Made by a program: the position numbers and the translations under genes. From contig NZ_JAQGLA010000013.1 of NCBI RefSeq assembly GCF_027853915.1, forward strand, positions 94,995 to 158,994: a stretch of DNA of 64,000 bases, given 5' to 3'. The notes beneath the pieces were generated by a model. That model did not search any database, was not told where the DNA came from, and saw only the letters and a program-made list of their open reading frames with translations. This stretch comes from Saccharopolyspora oryzae (lineage in GTDB: Bacteria; Actinomycetota; Actinomycetes; Mycobacteriales; Pseudonocardiaceae). Shown here in pieces: positions 27,782 through 37,211 of this stretch (its first letter is position 1; every line of letters starts with the position of its first letter).

Positions 27782-29155
27782 ATGGTTCGGCAATTCCCCC
27801 GGCGACTGCTGGTCGCGAACCGAGGCGAGATCGCCCGCAGGATCATCGCGACCGCTCGGCGCCTCGGCGTCGGCACCGTCGCGATCCACCACGGCGTCGA
27901 CGCCGAGCTGCCCTACGCGGCCGAAGCCGACATCGCCCGGGAGATCACCGGGGAGCAGCCCGTCGGCGCATATCTCGACATCGATCAGATCGTCCGCATC
28001 GCGGTGGAGTCGGGAGCCGATGCGGTCCACCCCGGATACGGTTTCCTCGCCGAGAACGCCGGATTCGCCCGCGCAGTCGTGGAGGCGGGGCTGACGTGGG
28101 TCGGTCCCGACCCGGAAGCGATCACCGCGATGGGCGACAAGGTCGAGGCGCGAAACCGCATCGCGGCCACCGGTGTCCCGGTCAGCGGTGGTGCCGGGGC
28201 AGCGCTGACCGATGCTGCCGAGGCGGTCGCGGAGGCCGAGCGCATCGGATACCCGGTCATGGTGAAGGCTGCCGGCGGTGGTGGCGGAATCGGCATGACG
28301 ATCGCCCGCGACGCCGGATCGGTGCGCGACGAGTTCGACCGCACGCAGGCGATCGCGGAGCGCAGCTTCGGGTCCGACCGGATCTTCCTCGAGCGGTTCG
28401 TCGAATCAGCCCGGCACGTCGAGGTCCAGGTCCTCGGCCTGGCGGACGGAACGATCCTCACCTTGGGCGAGCGGGACTGCTCGGTGCAGCGGCGCCACCA
28501 GAAACTCGTCGAGGAATCCCCGGCGTTGGGCCTCGACCCGCTCGTCCGGCAACGGCTGCACGACGCGGCGAAGAGCGCGGCCCGTGCGGTCGGGTACCGC
28601 AACGCGGGCACCGTGGAATTCCTGGTCGACACGCGGACGCAGGACTTCGTCTTCCTGGAGATGAACACGCGGATCCAGGTCGAGCACCCCGTGACCGAGA
28701 TGACGCACGGCGTCGATCTGGTGGAGCAGCAGCTGAGCATCGCCGTCACCGGTTCGGTCACCACGGGGTTCGCGCCCCACCAGCGCGGGCACGCGATCGA
28801 GTTCCGGCTCTGCGCCGAGGACCCGGTGCGGTTCTTCCCGAGCCCCGGACCGATCGAGCGGTGGGAAGTGCCGAGCGGGGACGGGATCCGGGTCGACGCC
28901 GGATACCGGGCCGGGCTGGAGATCACCCCGCACTTCGACTCGCTGATCGCCAAGATCTGCGTGTTCGCCGAGGACAGGGACCGCGCGCTGGAGCGCGCGC
29001 GGGAAGCGCTCGACGGGGTCGCAGTCGGGCCGCTGCGCACCAACCTGCCGTTCCTGCGAGAGCTCGTCGACAGCCCCGAGTTCGCTGCCGGTGGGTATGA
29101 CACGAACATCGTCGCGGCCGTCACCAGCCGTGCCGCGGCATCAACAGGGAGGTAG
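27782..29155 (+). CDS. Biotin carboxylase (acyl-CoA carboxylase alpha subunit)
   Basis: About 457 residues from ATG 27782; GTG 27776 is also possible. The family pattern is complete: RRLLVANRGEIARRI, HPGYGFLAENAGFA, the ATP-grasp glycine loop KAAGGGGGIGM, GERDCSVQRRHQKLVEESPA, EMNTRIQVEHPVTEM and a C-terminal cap. It lacks any carrier domain; the biotin-carrying protein is the separate small gene just downstream. It carboxylates biotin with ATP and bicarbonate. Confidence 0.92.
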   Translation: MVRQFPRRLLVANRGEIARRIIATARRLGVGTVAIHHGVDAELPYAAEADIAREITGEQPVGAYLDIDQIVRIAVESGADAVHPGYGFLAENAGFARAVVEAGLTWVGPDPEAITAMGDKVEARNRIAATGVPVSGGAGAALTDAAEAVAEAERIGYPVMVKAAGGGGGIGMTIARDAGSVRDEFDRTQAIAERSFGSDRIFLERFVESARHVEVQVLGLADGTILTLGERDCSVQRRHQKLVEESPALGLDPLVRQRLHDAAKSAARAVGYRNAGTVEFLVDTRTQDFVFLEMNTRIQVEHPVTEMTHGVDLVEQQLSIAVTGSVTTGFAPHQRGHAIEFRLCAEDPVRFFPSPGPIERWEVPSGDGIRVDAGYRAGLEITPHFDSLIAKICVFAEDRDRALERAREALDGVAVGPLRTNLPFLRELVDSPEFAAGGYDTNIVAAVTSRAAASTGR

Positions 29156-29159
29156 GGCA

Positions 29160-29381
29160 GTGGCGGAAACGATCAATGCGGACATGGGTGCCAACGTCTG
29201 GAAGGTCCTGGTCTCCGCGGGCGACCCCGTCGAACCGGACACGACGGTCGTGGTGCTCGAGTCGATGAAGATGGAGATTCCCGTCCTCGCCGAATGCGCC
29301 GGTGCCGTCACGGCTGTCCACGTCAAGGAGGGGTCGACGGTCAACGCCGGCGACCCGCTGATCGACATCGAGGAGCCGTAG
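29160..29381 (+). CDS. Stand-alone biotin carboxyl carrier protein
   Basis: 73 residues starting at GTG 29160, seven bases after GGGAGG, which itself overlaps the end of the biotin carboxylase gene. The whole protein is one biotinyl domain with the acceptor K37 in ESMKMEIP. Usual BCCPs carry a long N-terminal extension or are fused to biotin carboxylase; this one is minimal. It completes the three-subunit carboxylase. Confidence 0.88.
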   Translation: MAETINADMGANVWKVLVSAGDPVEPDTTVVVLESMKMEIPVLAECAGAVTAVHVKEGSTVNAGDPLIDIEEP

Positions 29382-29426
29382 GCAACCGATGAGGAACCTG
29401 ACCACCGAACGGAAGGCGGGCGTGCG

Positions 29427-29621
29427 ATGAAGCTCAAGGTCGATGCGGGCAAGTGCTGCGGGTCGGGGCAGTGCGTCCTGGCCGCGCCAGAGGTGTTCGA
29501 CCAGGACGAGGACGGCATCGTGGCCCTGCTGGTCGACGAGGTCGGTGAAGAGGCGGTCGCCGACGTCAACGAGGCGGTCTTCTCCTGCCCGACGGCCGCC
29601 ATCGAGATCGTCGAGCCCTGA
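29427..29621 (+). CDS. 3Fe-4S ferredoxin, P450 redox partner type
   Basis: 64 residues, with ATG 29427 a few bases after GGAAGG. Three cluster cysteines are placed as C10 (in GKCCGSGQC, with C11 next to it), C16 and C54 (FSCPTAAIEI); the second cysteine of the four-iron pattern is missing, as usual in single 3Fe-4S ferredoxins that serve actinomycete P450s. It lies between the carboxylase operon and a ferredoxin reductase and should pass electrons to the P450 at 22442-23698. Confidence 0.92.
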   Translation: MKLKVDAGKCCGSGQCVLAAPEVFDQDEDGIVALLVDEVGEEAVADVNEAVFSCPTAAIEIVEP

Positions 29622-29626
29622 CCACC

Positions 29627-30805
29627 ATGACCGGCAAGCCGATACGCCGCGTCGTGATCGCCGGGGCGGGCCAGGGCGGGGTGCACGCGGCGTCGAGCCT
29701 CCGGCGGCTCGGCTACACCGGCGAGCTGACCCTCGTCAGCGCCGAGTCCTGTCCGCCGTACCAGCGGCCGCCACTGTCGAAAGCGTTCCTGCTGGATGCG
29801 GACCCGGCACTGGTCGAGCTCCACGACCCGGCGCACTACGAATCGATCGGCGCGACGCTCGTGCTCGGGGACCCGGTGACCGGCGTGGACCTCGCCTCCC
29901 GCGAGATCTCATCGGCATCCGGCACGACGACGCCGTACGACCACCTCGTGCTGGCCACCGGCTCCCGCCCGCGATCGATCAGCGAACTTCGCGGACTGCG
30001 CAACGTCTTCCACCTGCACGACCGGAGCGACTCGACCGCACTGGGAGGCCGTCTGCGCGATGCGCGCTCGATGTTGTTGATAGGCGGTGGATTCATCGGG
30101 TTGGAGATCGCGACAGCGGCCATCGACCTCGGTTGCCAGGTCACCGTCGTGGAGCGCATGCCGTCGATCCTGGAACACGCGGTACCACCGCAGGTCGCCG
30201 ATTTCCTGCTGCGGAAGCATCGGGAACGCGGCGTCGAGTTCTACTTAGGACGATCGGTGGTCACCTGGACCGCTGAGGACGATCGGCTCGAGTCGATCAC
30301 GACTGAGGACGGGACGCGGATTTCGGCGGACCTCGTGGTCGTCGGGATCGGCTCAGCACCGTCGACCGAACTGGCCGAGCAGGCCGGGCTGGTGGTGGAC
30401 GGCGGGGTCGTGGTCGACTCCCGACTGCGAACGTCCGACCCGCACGTGAGCGGAATCGGCGACTGCGCGCGGTTTCCCCTCGACGGTCGGGTGGAACGGC
30501 TCACCTCCGTCCAGCACGCCATGGATTCGGCTCTGCACGTGGCCAAGCAGATCGTCGGTCAGGACGCGCCGTACCGACCGGTCCCGTGGTTCTGGACCGA
30601 CCAGGCCGGGGTGAAGGTGCAGATGGCAGGCGTCCCGCGGGCCGAGTACGACCGCACCGAAGTCACCACGGGCCCGGCGGACGGGCTGTTCGCGATCCGG
30701 TGCTTCCGCGGCGATCGGTTCGTCGGTGGGACGACCGTGGCGATGCCGGCCGAGCACGTGAAGATGCGCCGGGAACTGGCGGCCGAGCTCGCGCCGTCGC
30801 GGTGA
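29627..30805 (+). CDS. Ferredoxin reductase, FAD- and NAD(P)H-dependent
   Basis: 392 residues of the rhodocoxin/putidaredoxin reductase family. FAD motif VVIAGAGQGGVHAASSL at the N-terminus, YQRPPLSK, the NAD motif LLIGGGFIGLEIATAA around the middle, and ISGIGDCARFP-like VSGIGDCARFP before the C-terminal domain. It starts six bases after the ferredoxin stop. Its role is to feed electrons from NAD(P)H through that ferredoxin to the P450. Confidence 0.9.
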   Translation: MTGKPIRRVVIAGAGQGGVHAASSLRRLGYTGELTLVSAESCPPYQRPPLSKAFLLDADPALVELHDPAHYESIGATLVLGDPVTGVDLASREISSASGTTTPYDHLVLATGSRPRSISELRGLRNVFHLHDRSDSTALGGRLRDARSMLLIGGGFIGLEIATAAIDLGCQVTVVERMPSILEHAVPPQVADFLLRKHRERGVEFYLGRSVVTWTAEDDRLESITTEDGTRISADLVVVGIGSAPSTELAEQAGLVVDGGVVVDSRLRTSDPHVSGIGDCARFPLDGRVERLTSVQHAMDSALHVAKQIVGQDAPYRPVPWFWTDQAGVKVQMAGVPRAEYDRTEVTTGPADGLFAIRCFRGDRFVGGTTVAMPAEHVKMRRELAAELAPSR

Positions 30806-30909
30806 CCGGCCAAGGCACGACCACGGCGGTCGACCCGCTTCACCAGCACCGAACGAACCGACGCGAGGCGAACGATCTCCGGTCACCCGCGCCCAAGAGA
30901 GGTAGAGCC

Positions 30910-32043
30910 ATGCACATCCGATCCAACGACTCGACTGATCCCCAGTCCGCTCTCGCCCGGCCCAACCGCCGCACCGTGCTCCGGATGGCCGGAGCGTCGG
31001 TTCTCGCCGCCGGTGCGAGCACCCTGCTCAGCGCGTGCGGCGATGGCTCGTCGGGTTCGTCGGCCACCGGCACAGCCGCAGGCGCGGCGCCGCAGCCGAC
31101 GCCCTTCCGCGTCGCCACGGCACCTGGCGACAACTACTTCATCGACGCGGTCAACCTCGACCAGCAGCACTACGGCAAGTACAACCTGGAGGTGCCGAAG
31201 TTCTTGCACCCGTCCAGCGGCGTCCAGGGGATGCAGTTGCAGACAGCCGGCCAGATCGACGGGCAAATGCAGGACACGCTGCTCACGATGACGACCTTCG
31301 CCAATTCCAGGCCGGGGGACCGGCCCGTCATCATCGGCATGCGCATTCCCGAAACGACCTACTCGATCGTGGTCAACAAGGGGCAGTGGCCGTCCGATTC
31401 GGCGAGTTTCGCCGAGAAGATGGCGTCCTTGAAGGGCAAGACCGTTGGCGTCACAGCGATCGGCGCCGGGGCCGACAAGCAACTCCGGCTGGCCCTGCAG
31501 CAGGCGGGAATGTCCCCTGGGGACATCACCCCGCTCGCCGTCGGGCAGACCACCCCGGCCATCGCCCAGATGAGCGCCGGCAAGATCGACGCCTACGTCG
31601 GCATCACGTTCGCCACCGCGCGCCTGATGGCAGCGCAGACCGGTGGCGAGGTGCTCGTCGACTTCAACACCACCGGCGTTCCGGAGCTGCTCAGCAAACA
31701 GCAGGTCGACGTGCTCATCGCCCGCGAGGACTACGCGAAGTCGAACGCGGACGCGTGCAAGGCGTGGCTCGCCGCGCAGTGGGAAGCCAAGGACTGGATC
31801 TTGGCCAACCGGGACGAGGCGGCCGAGCTGCTGAACTCCGACAGCTTCGACGGGCGAGGCCTGGACGTCTCGAAGCAGTACATCCAGCACTTCGCCGAGG
31901 ACGTCGTGCCGAAACTGCAACCGCAGTGGAAGGTCACGAGGGACGCGATCGATCTGATGATCGAGGTCGCGGTGCGGACCGGCGCCGTCCAGCAGGGGCA
32001 GATCAGCTACGAGACCCTGGTGGCCGATTTCGCCCGAGCATGA
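30910..32043 (+). CDS. ABC transporter substrate-binding lipoprotein, nitrate/sulfonate/taurine type
   Basis: 377 residues from ATG 30910 after AGAGGTAGAG. A twin-arginine pair (R20-R21 in NRRTVLRM) precedes a hydrophobic stretch and a lipobox LSAC with C43, so export by Tat as a lipoprotein is likely. The mature part is a SsuA/NMT1-like periplasmic-binding fold (GKTVGVTAIGAGADKQLRLALQQAG, QMSAGKIDAYVG). It is the last gene of the carboxylase-ferredoxin-reductase run and completes the importer formed with the ATPase at 18770 and permease at 20815. Confidence 0.88.
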   Translation: MHIRSNDSTDPQSALARPNRRTVLRMAGASVLAAGASTLLSACGDGSSGSSATGTAAGAAPQPTPFRVATAPGDNYFIDAVNLDQQHYGKYNLEVPKFLHPSSGVQGMQLQTAGQIDGQMQDTLLTMTTFANSRPGDRPVIIGMRIPETTYSIVVNKGQWPSDSASFAEKMASLKGKTVGVTAIGAGADKQLRLALQQAGMSPGDITPLAVGQTTPAIAQMSAGKIDAYVGITFATARLMAAQTGGEVLVDFNTTGVPELLSKQQVDVLIAREDYAKSNADACKAWLAAQWEAKDWILANRDEAAELLNSDSFDGRGLDVSKQYIQHFAEDVVPKLQPQWKVTRDAIDLMIEVAVRTGAVQQGQISYETLVADFARA

Positions 32044-32205
32044 TCGCGTGGACGCGGCCCGGACCTGTGCTGATCTGCGGAAGTCGCCGTCGTGAACAGT
32101 CACCGGGCCCATCACCGGCCACAGTGGACGATCACACCGGTATGAGATTTCGGTGGCCGACGTTCGCCGTCCCCCGCACAACCGGCGAGCCTTCTCGTCG
32201 CAGCC

Positions 32206-33522
32206 CTAGGGCGCTAGGACCCGTCCTGCGGCGAGCACGGATGCCAGACCACCACCGAGCACTACGGCCGAGGCGGCGACGACGGGTGCGCGCCGGGTCC
32301 ATGCGTGCAGCGCCGGCGAGTCGGACGCGCGGGCCAGGAGTTCGTCGCGACCGCGGAGCACGATCAGGCCGACGGTGGTCAGGGTCAATGCCATGCCGAG
32401 TCCGAACGCGGCCACCATCATCGCCGCAGCTGCGACCCTGCCGGTGAGCAGCCCGCTGAGCAGGACGAGGAATGCCGACGGCGAGGGGAGCAGACCGCCG
32501 GAGGTACCGAGAAGCACTATGCCGCGCCAGGTGAGCAGGGACTTGCCAGGTAGAACGTGCCCGTGCCCGTGCCCGTGCCCGTGCCCGTGCCCGTGCCCGT
32601 GCCCGTGCCCGTGCCCGTGCCCGTGCGTGTGGCCTCGGTTGCTCAGGTGGCGCCGGAGAAGCCCCACCCCGACTCCCACCACGACCAGCGCAGCGATCAG
32701 CTGCAGCCAACTCGTCAGCGCCGCGATGTCCGGGGCGTTCTCGCTGGCGAGCCACCATCCGACGGCGAGCACGGCGACGGACGCGGTGTGCATCGCGGCG
32801 ACGATCACGCCCAGCCACACAGCGTCCCGTGCCCGTCCGCGCCCGCCCACGAGGAAGCCGGCAGCGAGCGTCTTCCCGTGCCCCGGGGCGCATGCGTGAA
32901 AAGCTCCCACCGCAGCTGCGACGAGGAGCGCCAGGGGCAGCACGATGCGGTGCTCCAGCAGCGCGGAAAGATCCGTGGTCCAGACGTTGAACGGCTCCTG
33001 CGTCCCGGCCGCCGCACGCGAGTCGGTGCTGCTGGACGGGCCGAGCGCGATGGCCCGGGTTGGCTCGTCGGCCGTGTGCAGACCGCCACCGCCCGAATCC
33101 GTGACGGAGATCGTGCGGTAGTTCGGGTCGGCGCCGTTCAGCGCGGTGATGGTCACGGCGACCGTGGTCACCGGATTCGGGCAGAGGTAGTGGAGGCGGG
33201 CGCCGTCCTGGGCGAGGCGCTCGGTGTCCGCGTGCTCCAGGGGACAGGACTGGCCGTCCTGGCTCAGCCGGATGTGCGAGCCGAAGTACTGCGCCTCCGA
33301 CGTGTGGGCCGCGTCGACGTCCTTCCGGAGTACGGCCAGGTCGTCGTTCGCGGCAGACCAGGTGACCTCGACCGCGGTTCCGTCGGCGGCGATCCTGGCT
33401 ACCGGAGGAGTGCCGAAGGGGTGTGCGTCCGCCGGGCCGGCGAGGCCCAGCAACGTTGTCAGCCCGAGCGCGCCGGCGAGGAGGAAGCGAGCGGCTTTTG
33501 AGCGGACTTGGCTGATGTGCAC
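32206..33522 (-). CDS. NicO-family nickel/cobalt transporter with His-Gly tract
   Basis: 438 residues from GTG 33522; an ATG farther upstream would run across the hairpin and into the neighbouring gene. A signal peptide and an extracytoplasmic domain beginning AHPFGTPP (about 34-205) precede membrane helices with the family motif HACAPGHGKT. A cytoplasmic or periplasmic loop carries an almost uninterrupted His-Gly tract (residues about 298-323), then four further helices. His-rich loops in NicO/RcnA-type carriers bind Ni or Co ions. Transport direction (uptake or efflux) cannot be told from sequence. Confidence 0.85.
   Translation of the reverse strand: MHISQVRSKAARFLLAGALGLTTLLGLAGPADAHPFGTPPVARIAADGTAVEVTWSAANDDLAVLRKDVDAAHTSEAQYFGSHIRLSQDGQSCPLEHADTERLAQDGARLHYLCPNPVTTVAVTITALNGADPNYRTISVTDSGGGGLHTADEPTRAIALGPSSSTDSRAAAGTQEPFNVWTTDLSALLEHRIVLPLALLVAAAVGAFHACAPGHGKTLAAGFLVGGRGRARDAVWLGVIVAAMHTASVAVLAVGWWLASENAPDIAALTSWLQLIAALVVVGVGVGLLRRHLSNRGHTHGHGHGHGHGHGHGHGHGHGHGHVLPGKSLLTWRGIVLLGTSGGLLPSPSAFLVLLSGLLTGRVAAAAMMVAAFGLGMALTLTTVGLIVLRGRDELLARASDSPALHAWTRRAPVVAASAVVLGGGLASVLAAGRVLAP
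32557..32622. repeat. Eleven perfect tandem copies of a hexanucleotide, GTGCCC
   Basis: The 66-base run is made of 11 uninterrupted copies of GTGCCC (GGGCAC on the coding strand) and encodes the His-Gly tract of the nickel/cobalt transporter. Because the unit is six bases, slippage would add or remove His-Gly pairs without changing the frame. Confidence 0.97.
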
Positions 33523-33544
33523 GGTGTTGTTCCGATCAGGAGTG

Positions 33545-33587
33545 CCCTGCGGGCTGCTGCCCGTGGTGGGGGAAGCAGCCCGCAGGG
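33545..33587. terminator. Hairpin with 14-bp perfect stem between phosphoesterase and nickel transporter genes
   Basis: Arms 33545-33558 and 33574-33587 are exact complements of 14 bases with a 15-base loop. It lies in the 103-base gap after the phosphoesterase stop and before the transporter GTG on the same strand, so it may terminate or attenuate the upstream message. Confidence 0.7.
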
Positions 33588-33625
33588 TTGGGTGTGTCGA
33601 TTGGCTGGTCAGCCGCGGTGGCTGG

Positions 33626-36600
33626 TCAGTGCCGGGCAGCCAGGGCGTGGATCGTCCCGTCGTCGGTGAGGGCGAAGATGTAGTCACCGCTGACGGAGAG
33701 CGCCGAGGTCACTGCGGCGCCGAGGTTGTACTCGGACAGCAGCTGGCCGGTGGCGCGGTCCAGGACGACCAGGCGGCCGTCGCGGGTGCCCGCGTACACC
33801 AGGTCCTTGGTGACCAGGGCGTGCATCGCGGGCGAGTTGAGGTCCCCGGTGCACCCCACGGGACTCCTGCCGGGCTGGTAGCCGACTTTGGTCTCCCACA
33901 GCGGCTTGGACGGGTCGGCCGCGCTGGTGTCGTAGGCGCGGATGACGCCGTCGCGGCTGGCGATGTAGGCGGTGGTGCCCCAGATCGCGGGGCTGGTCAG
34001 CGGGGCGGGACCGCTCTCGCCGCAGCCGCTGCCACCGCCCAGCGGTGCCTGCCACTGCACCGCACCGGTGCTGAGGTCGTGCCCGCGGACGCCGCTGTTC
34101 GTCATCGTCACCAGCTGCGGGTCCCCGTTGGCCGGGTCGGTCAGGGCCGGGGAGGAGTGGCTGGCGATGTCGCCGTTGGTGTCCTTCACCCACAGCTGGC
34201 CGCAGGTCGCGAGGTCCACGGCGACCACCGTGTTGCTGGAACCGGTGTGCAGGTAGGCGATGTCGGAGCCGGGCTGGCGGACCGCCGTGCTGTGGAACTG
34301 GCCCCAGCTCGTCGCGCCGTTGAAGCCGCCCAGCAGGTCGCCGGTCCTGGCGTCCCGGCACTGGACCTTGTTCCAGTTCTGGTAAACGGCGACGGAGCGC
34401 GGCTCGGCGTTCAGGTCGAAGACGGTGACCGGACCACCGGCGCGCCCGTAGCGGCGCACGGTGTTGCCGTGCTGCTGCTCGTCCTCGATCTTCTGCCAGA
34501 CGACGTGGCCGTCCTCGGCGTCCAGAGCGTAGATCCGGCCGACGGCGGTGGTCAGGTAGACCTTGCCGTCGTGGTAGGTCGGCGCCGACTCGGCGTCACC
34601 GTCCAGGTACGTGCGCCAGAGCTCGCGGCCGGACTTGATGTCGTAGGCGAGCATCACGTGGTTCGGCGAGTCGAACGCCCTGGAGGAGACGATCACCTTG
34701 CCGCCCACCACGACTGAACCGTTGAGGTTGAACTGCTCGCCGGTGTTGGCCGCCCACTGCAGGTCGAGCTCGGTGCCCGGGTCGTCGGCGCTGGCGGAGC
34801 GCCCCGCCTCGTCGCGGCCCTGGCGCAGCCAGTCCTGCCCGGTCTTCGGCTCGGCGATCTTGTCCTCGGGCACCACGGTGAAGGTGTTGGTGACGGTGGG
34901 CCACGCCTTGCCGCGGGTGTCGACCGCGGTCATCTCAGCCGTGTAGGTGCCCGGCTGCATACCGGGGAGGTCGTCGCTGATCCGGGTCCAGGAGGTCCGG
35001 GCTTCCGGGCAGGGCTCCGGGGTGCCGCCGGGGGAGGTGTAGCAGTTCTCGATACCGGTCTTGCGGACCTCGGTACCGAACTTCATCTGCTCCTTGTGCC
35101 AGGCGATTTGGCCGCGCGAGTCGCGGATGGTCAGCGAGGCCGTGGCCGGGGTGCGACCGGCGTCCTCGGTGTACAGCTCGATCGGGATTCCGGTGCTGTT
35201 GCCGTGCACACTGCCCTGGGCGGGGCTCACCAGCCCGACCGCGTCGCGGACGTCGAACTGGCGGTGGGTGCCCATCACGTAGCCGGTGTCCTCGTTGCGC
35301 CTCGTGCTCGGGTCGTCGTAGATGCCCTTGAAGTCGAGGATCTTGAAGTCCGCGCGAGCACCGTCGATGCCGTACTCGCCTTGGTTGTTGACCTCGACCG
35401 AACGGTCGAAGGCACCACGGCGGTACTCCGCCTGCTGGTTGTGGCCCGCGGCGAAGAACCGCACGTCGTACTTGGACAGCTCGTCGATGGTCGGCTGCAT
35501 GCCGGCCCCCGGACCCCACCGGGTGAACAGCGAGCGGTGTGCGAAGACCAGCACCTGCTTGCCGACCGCGTGGCGCTTGAGGTCCTCGCGCAGCCAGTCC
35601 AGCTGCGGATTCAGGCCGCTGGAGTCGTAGTTGTCCTCGAGGACGACGATGTGCCGGCCGTTGCGGTCGAAGCTGTACCACTCCGGGCCGAGGTTGCGGC
35701 GGTAGTACTCCATGCTGCCGCCATAGCCCTGGGAGGTGGCGGTGCCGCCGACGTCGTGGTTTCCGACCACGGGGTAGAAGGGCATGCCGAGCTTGCCCTC
35801 GGTCAGGCCCTTCCTCAAGATGTCGTAGCCGCGCTGACGCCGCGGCTCAGCCGCGTAGTCGGTCACGGTGTTGTCACCGGTCGTGATCGCCATGGTGGCG
35901 CCGTCGACCTCGGACATCGCCTCGACCTGCTTGGGCCACCACTTCGACGCGCTCTCGGCGGCGCCGTCCGTGGTGTTGCTGACCTCGACGTCCGAGTTCA
36001 TCAGCCACTTCTCGGTGGGGTTGGCGGCGTTCTCGTCCGGCACGAGGGCGAAGTCGATGCCGGAGCCGCCCTCCTCCGGGACCTCGTGGAAGAACTGCGG
36101 GATGTAGTCCTCGCGCAATGCGGGGGTGTAGCCGTTCGGGGAGACGATGCTGATGAGGTCGGTCTCCCGGCGTGCCGGGTCGATCGACAGGGTGTACGAG
36201 CCGTCGGCGCCGGTCTTCGTCCAGGCGGTGCCGTCGGTGACGTCAACGCCGGGCATGGGGGCCTCGCCCGGGTCTCGCACGCCGTTGTGGTTGACATCCT
36301 CGAAGACCGTGCCCTGCACGGAAACCAGCTCTCCGGCGGCTGCCGTTTCGGTGGCGAACGACGTGCCGGCAGTGGCCGGAACCAGGCCCGCCGCCACGGC
36401 GGTACCGGCCGCGATCAGCTGCTTGCGGCGTCGAATCGGGCGGTGGGCCAACGGGGGCTGGGCCTGCGAACGACGCCGGAGCAGCCATCGGATGGTGAAC
36501 AGCGCGACAACGGCAAGAGCCGCGCCGAACGCCACGGCCAGCCACGGCAGGACGACGCTCGACGGTGCCGCGTGGGCGCCCGACGCATCGACGATCGGGG

Positions 36601-37006
36601 TCGCCGCGGTCGCATTGACGGTGTTGCCGTCGAACTCGACGACGGCCTGCGTCAGTCCGCCTTCTGCCAGCATCGAGGTCAGGTCGAGCTCGTCGACGTG
36701 GCAGCTCCACGCCAGCTCGATCACCACGCCACCGGGAACTCCGCCGCTGTCGCCGGCCACGCCGGAGCCACTGGCCGGGCAGGCGGACGAGGAGGACAGC
36801 AGACGCGTTGCCCAAGCACCCGCGTTCTCGGGCGACACCAAGTCGCGATGGACGATCAGCCTCCCGCTGGTGACGTTGTCCCTAGCGGATACGACGAGCT
36901 CAGCGTGCTCTGGCGACACGTGCGCGTATGCGGGCTGCACACCGAGGCCGAGTACGAAGAACAGCAGCACGAGACCGGTCCTGGCTGCTGCACGGATTGG
37001 TTTCAT
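33626..37006 (-). CDS. Secreted fusion: membrane-anchored N-domain, SdrD-like domain, calcineurin-type phosphoesterase, PQQ-like beta-propeller
   Basis: 1126 residues. A signal peptide (1-28) and a small domain ([12 protein letters not shown]) lead to a membrane helix (about 151-176). A second twin-arginine-like signal ([16 protein letters not shown], 192-207) follows, then an SdrD_B domain ([17 protein letters not shown]) and a metallophosphoesterase core with GDN (377-379), GNHD (415-418) and AHRS (489-492). The last metal motif is GHNQ (521-524) where GHxH is usual, and the first is SDVEVSN. The C-terminal 360 residues are a quinoprotein-like beta-propeller ([25 protein letters not shown] repeats). 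Two signal-like segments in one ORF suggest fusion of two genes. Substrate unknown; a phosphate monoester or diester outside the cell is plausible. Confidence 0.82.
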   Translation of the reverse strand: MKPIRAAARTGLVLLFFVLGLGVQPAYAHVSPEHAELVVSARDNVTSGRLIVHRDLVSPENAGAWATRLLSSSSACPASGSGVAGDSGGVPGGVVIELAWSCHVDELDLTSMLAEGGLTQAVVEFDGNTVNATAATPIVDASGAHAAPSSVVLPWLAVAFGAALAVVALFTIRWLLRRRSQAQPPLAHRPIRRRKQLIAAGTAVAAGLVPATAGTSFATETAAAGELVSVQGTVFEDVNHNGVRDPGEAPMPGVDVTDGTAWTKTGADGSYTLSIDPARRETDLISIVSPNGYTPALREDYIPQFFHEVPEEGGSGIDFALVPDENAANPTEKWLMNSDVEVSNTTDGAAESASKWWPKQVEAMSEVDGATMAITTGDNTVTDYAAEPRRQRGYDILRKGLTEGKLGMPFYPVVGNHDVGGTATSQGYGGSMEYYRRNLGPEWYSFDRNGRHIVVLEDNYDSSGLNPQLDWLREDLKRHAVGKQVLVFAHRSLFTRWGPGAGMQPTIDELSKYDVRFFAAGHNQQAEYRRGAFDRSVEVNNQGEYGIDGARADFKILDFKGIYDDPSTRRNEDTGYVMGTHRQFDVRDAVGLVSPAQGSVHGNSTGIPIELYTEDAGRTPATASLTIRDSRGQIAWHKEQMKFGTEVRKTGIENCYTSPGGTPEPCPEARTSWTRISDDLPGMQPGTYTAEMTAVDTRGKAWPTVTNTFTVVPEDKIAEPKTGQDWLRQGRDEAGRSASADDPGTELDLQWAANTGEQFNLNGSVVVGGKVIVSSRAFDSPNHVMLAYDIKSGRELWRTYLDGDAESAPTYHDGKVYLTTAVGRIYALDAEDGHVVWQKIEDEQQHGNTVRRYGRAGGPVTVFDLNAEPRSVAVYQNWNKVQCRDARTGDLLGGFNGATSWGQFHSTAVRQPGSDIAYLHTGSSNTVVAVDLATCGQLWVKDTNGDIASHSSPALTDPANGDPQLVTMTNSGVRGHDLSTGAVQWQAPLGGGSGCGESGPAPLTSPAIWGTTAYIASRDGVIRAYDTSAADPSKPLWETKVGYQPGRSPVGCTGDLNSPAMHALVTKDLVYAGTRDGRLVVLDRATGQLLSEYNLGAAVTSALSVSGDYIFALTDDGTIHALAARH

Positions 37007-37211
37007 GAGAAAGAAGGATGTCCGGGCGAGGGGGCCAGAAGCGGAACAACAGGCGAAGTCTCTCCTTTGAGACCCCCAACTCCTTCAGGAAGGAATGTGG
37101 CGAACAGTGCATTGACGGCTCGACCGCGGCTGCAGGCAGGCGCGGGTTGGGACCGTTGTCGGTCGGGAACTTGATGGTGACGTCCCACCTCCGGGAGCGG
37201 ACACCGGGGCT
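37007..37211. other. Intergenic stretch upstream of the phosphoesterase
   Basis: Holds the upstream region of the phosphoesterase gene and nothing recognisable beyond it. The insertion-sequence remnant begins at 37212. Confidence 0.4.

Noticed and set aside
32557..32622. Tandem repeat that could be taken for a CRISPR array
   Set aside because: The unit is six bases with no spacers and it codes for a protein tract.
35096..37174. A 692-codon plus-strand frame opposite the phosphoesterase
   Set aside because: Shadow frame: no recognisable motifs, while the minus-strand frame has signal, metallophosphoesterase and propeller motifs.
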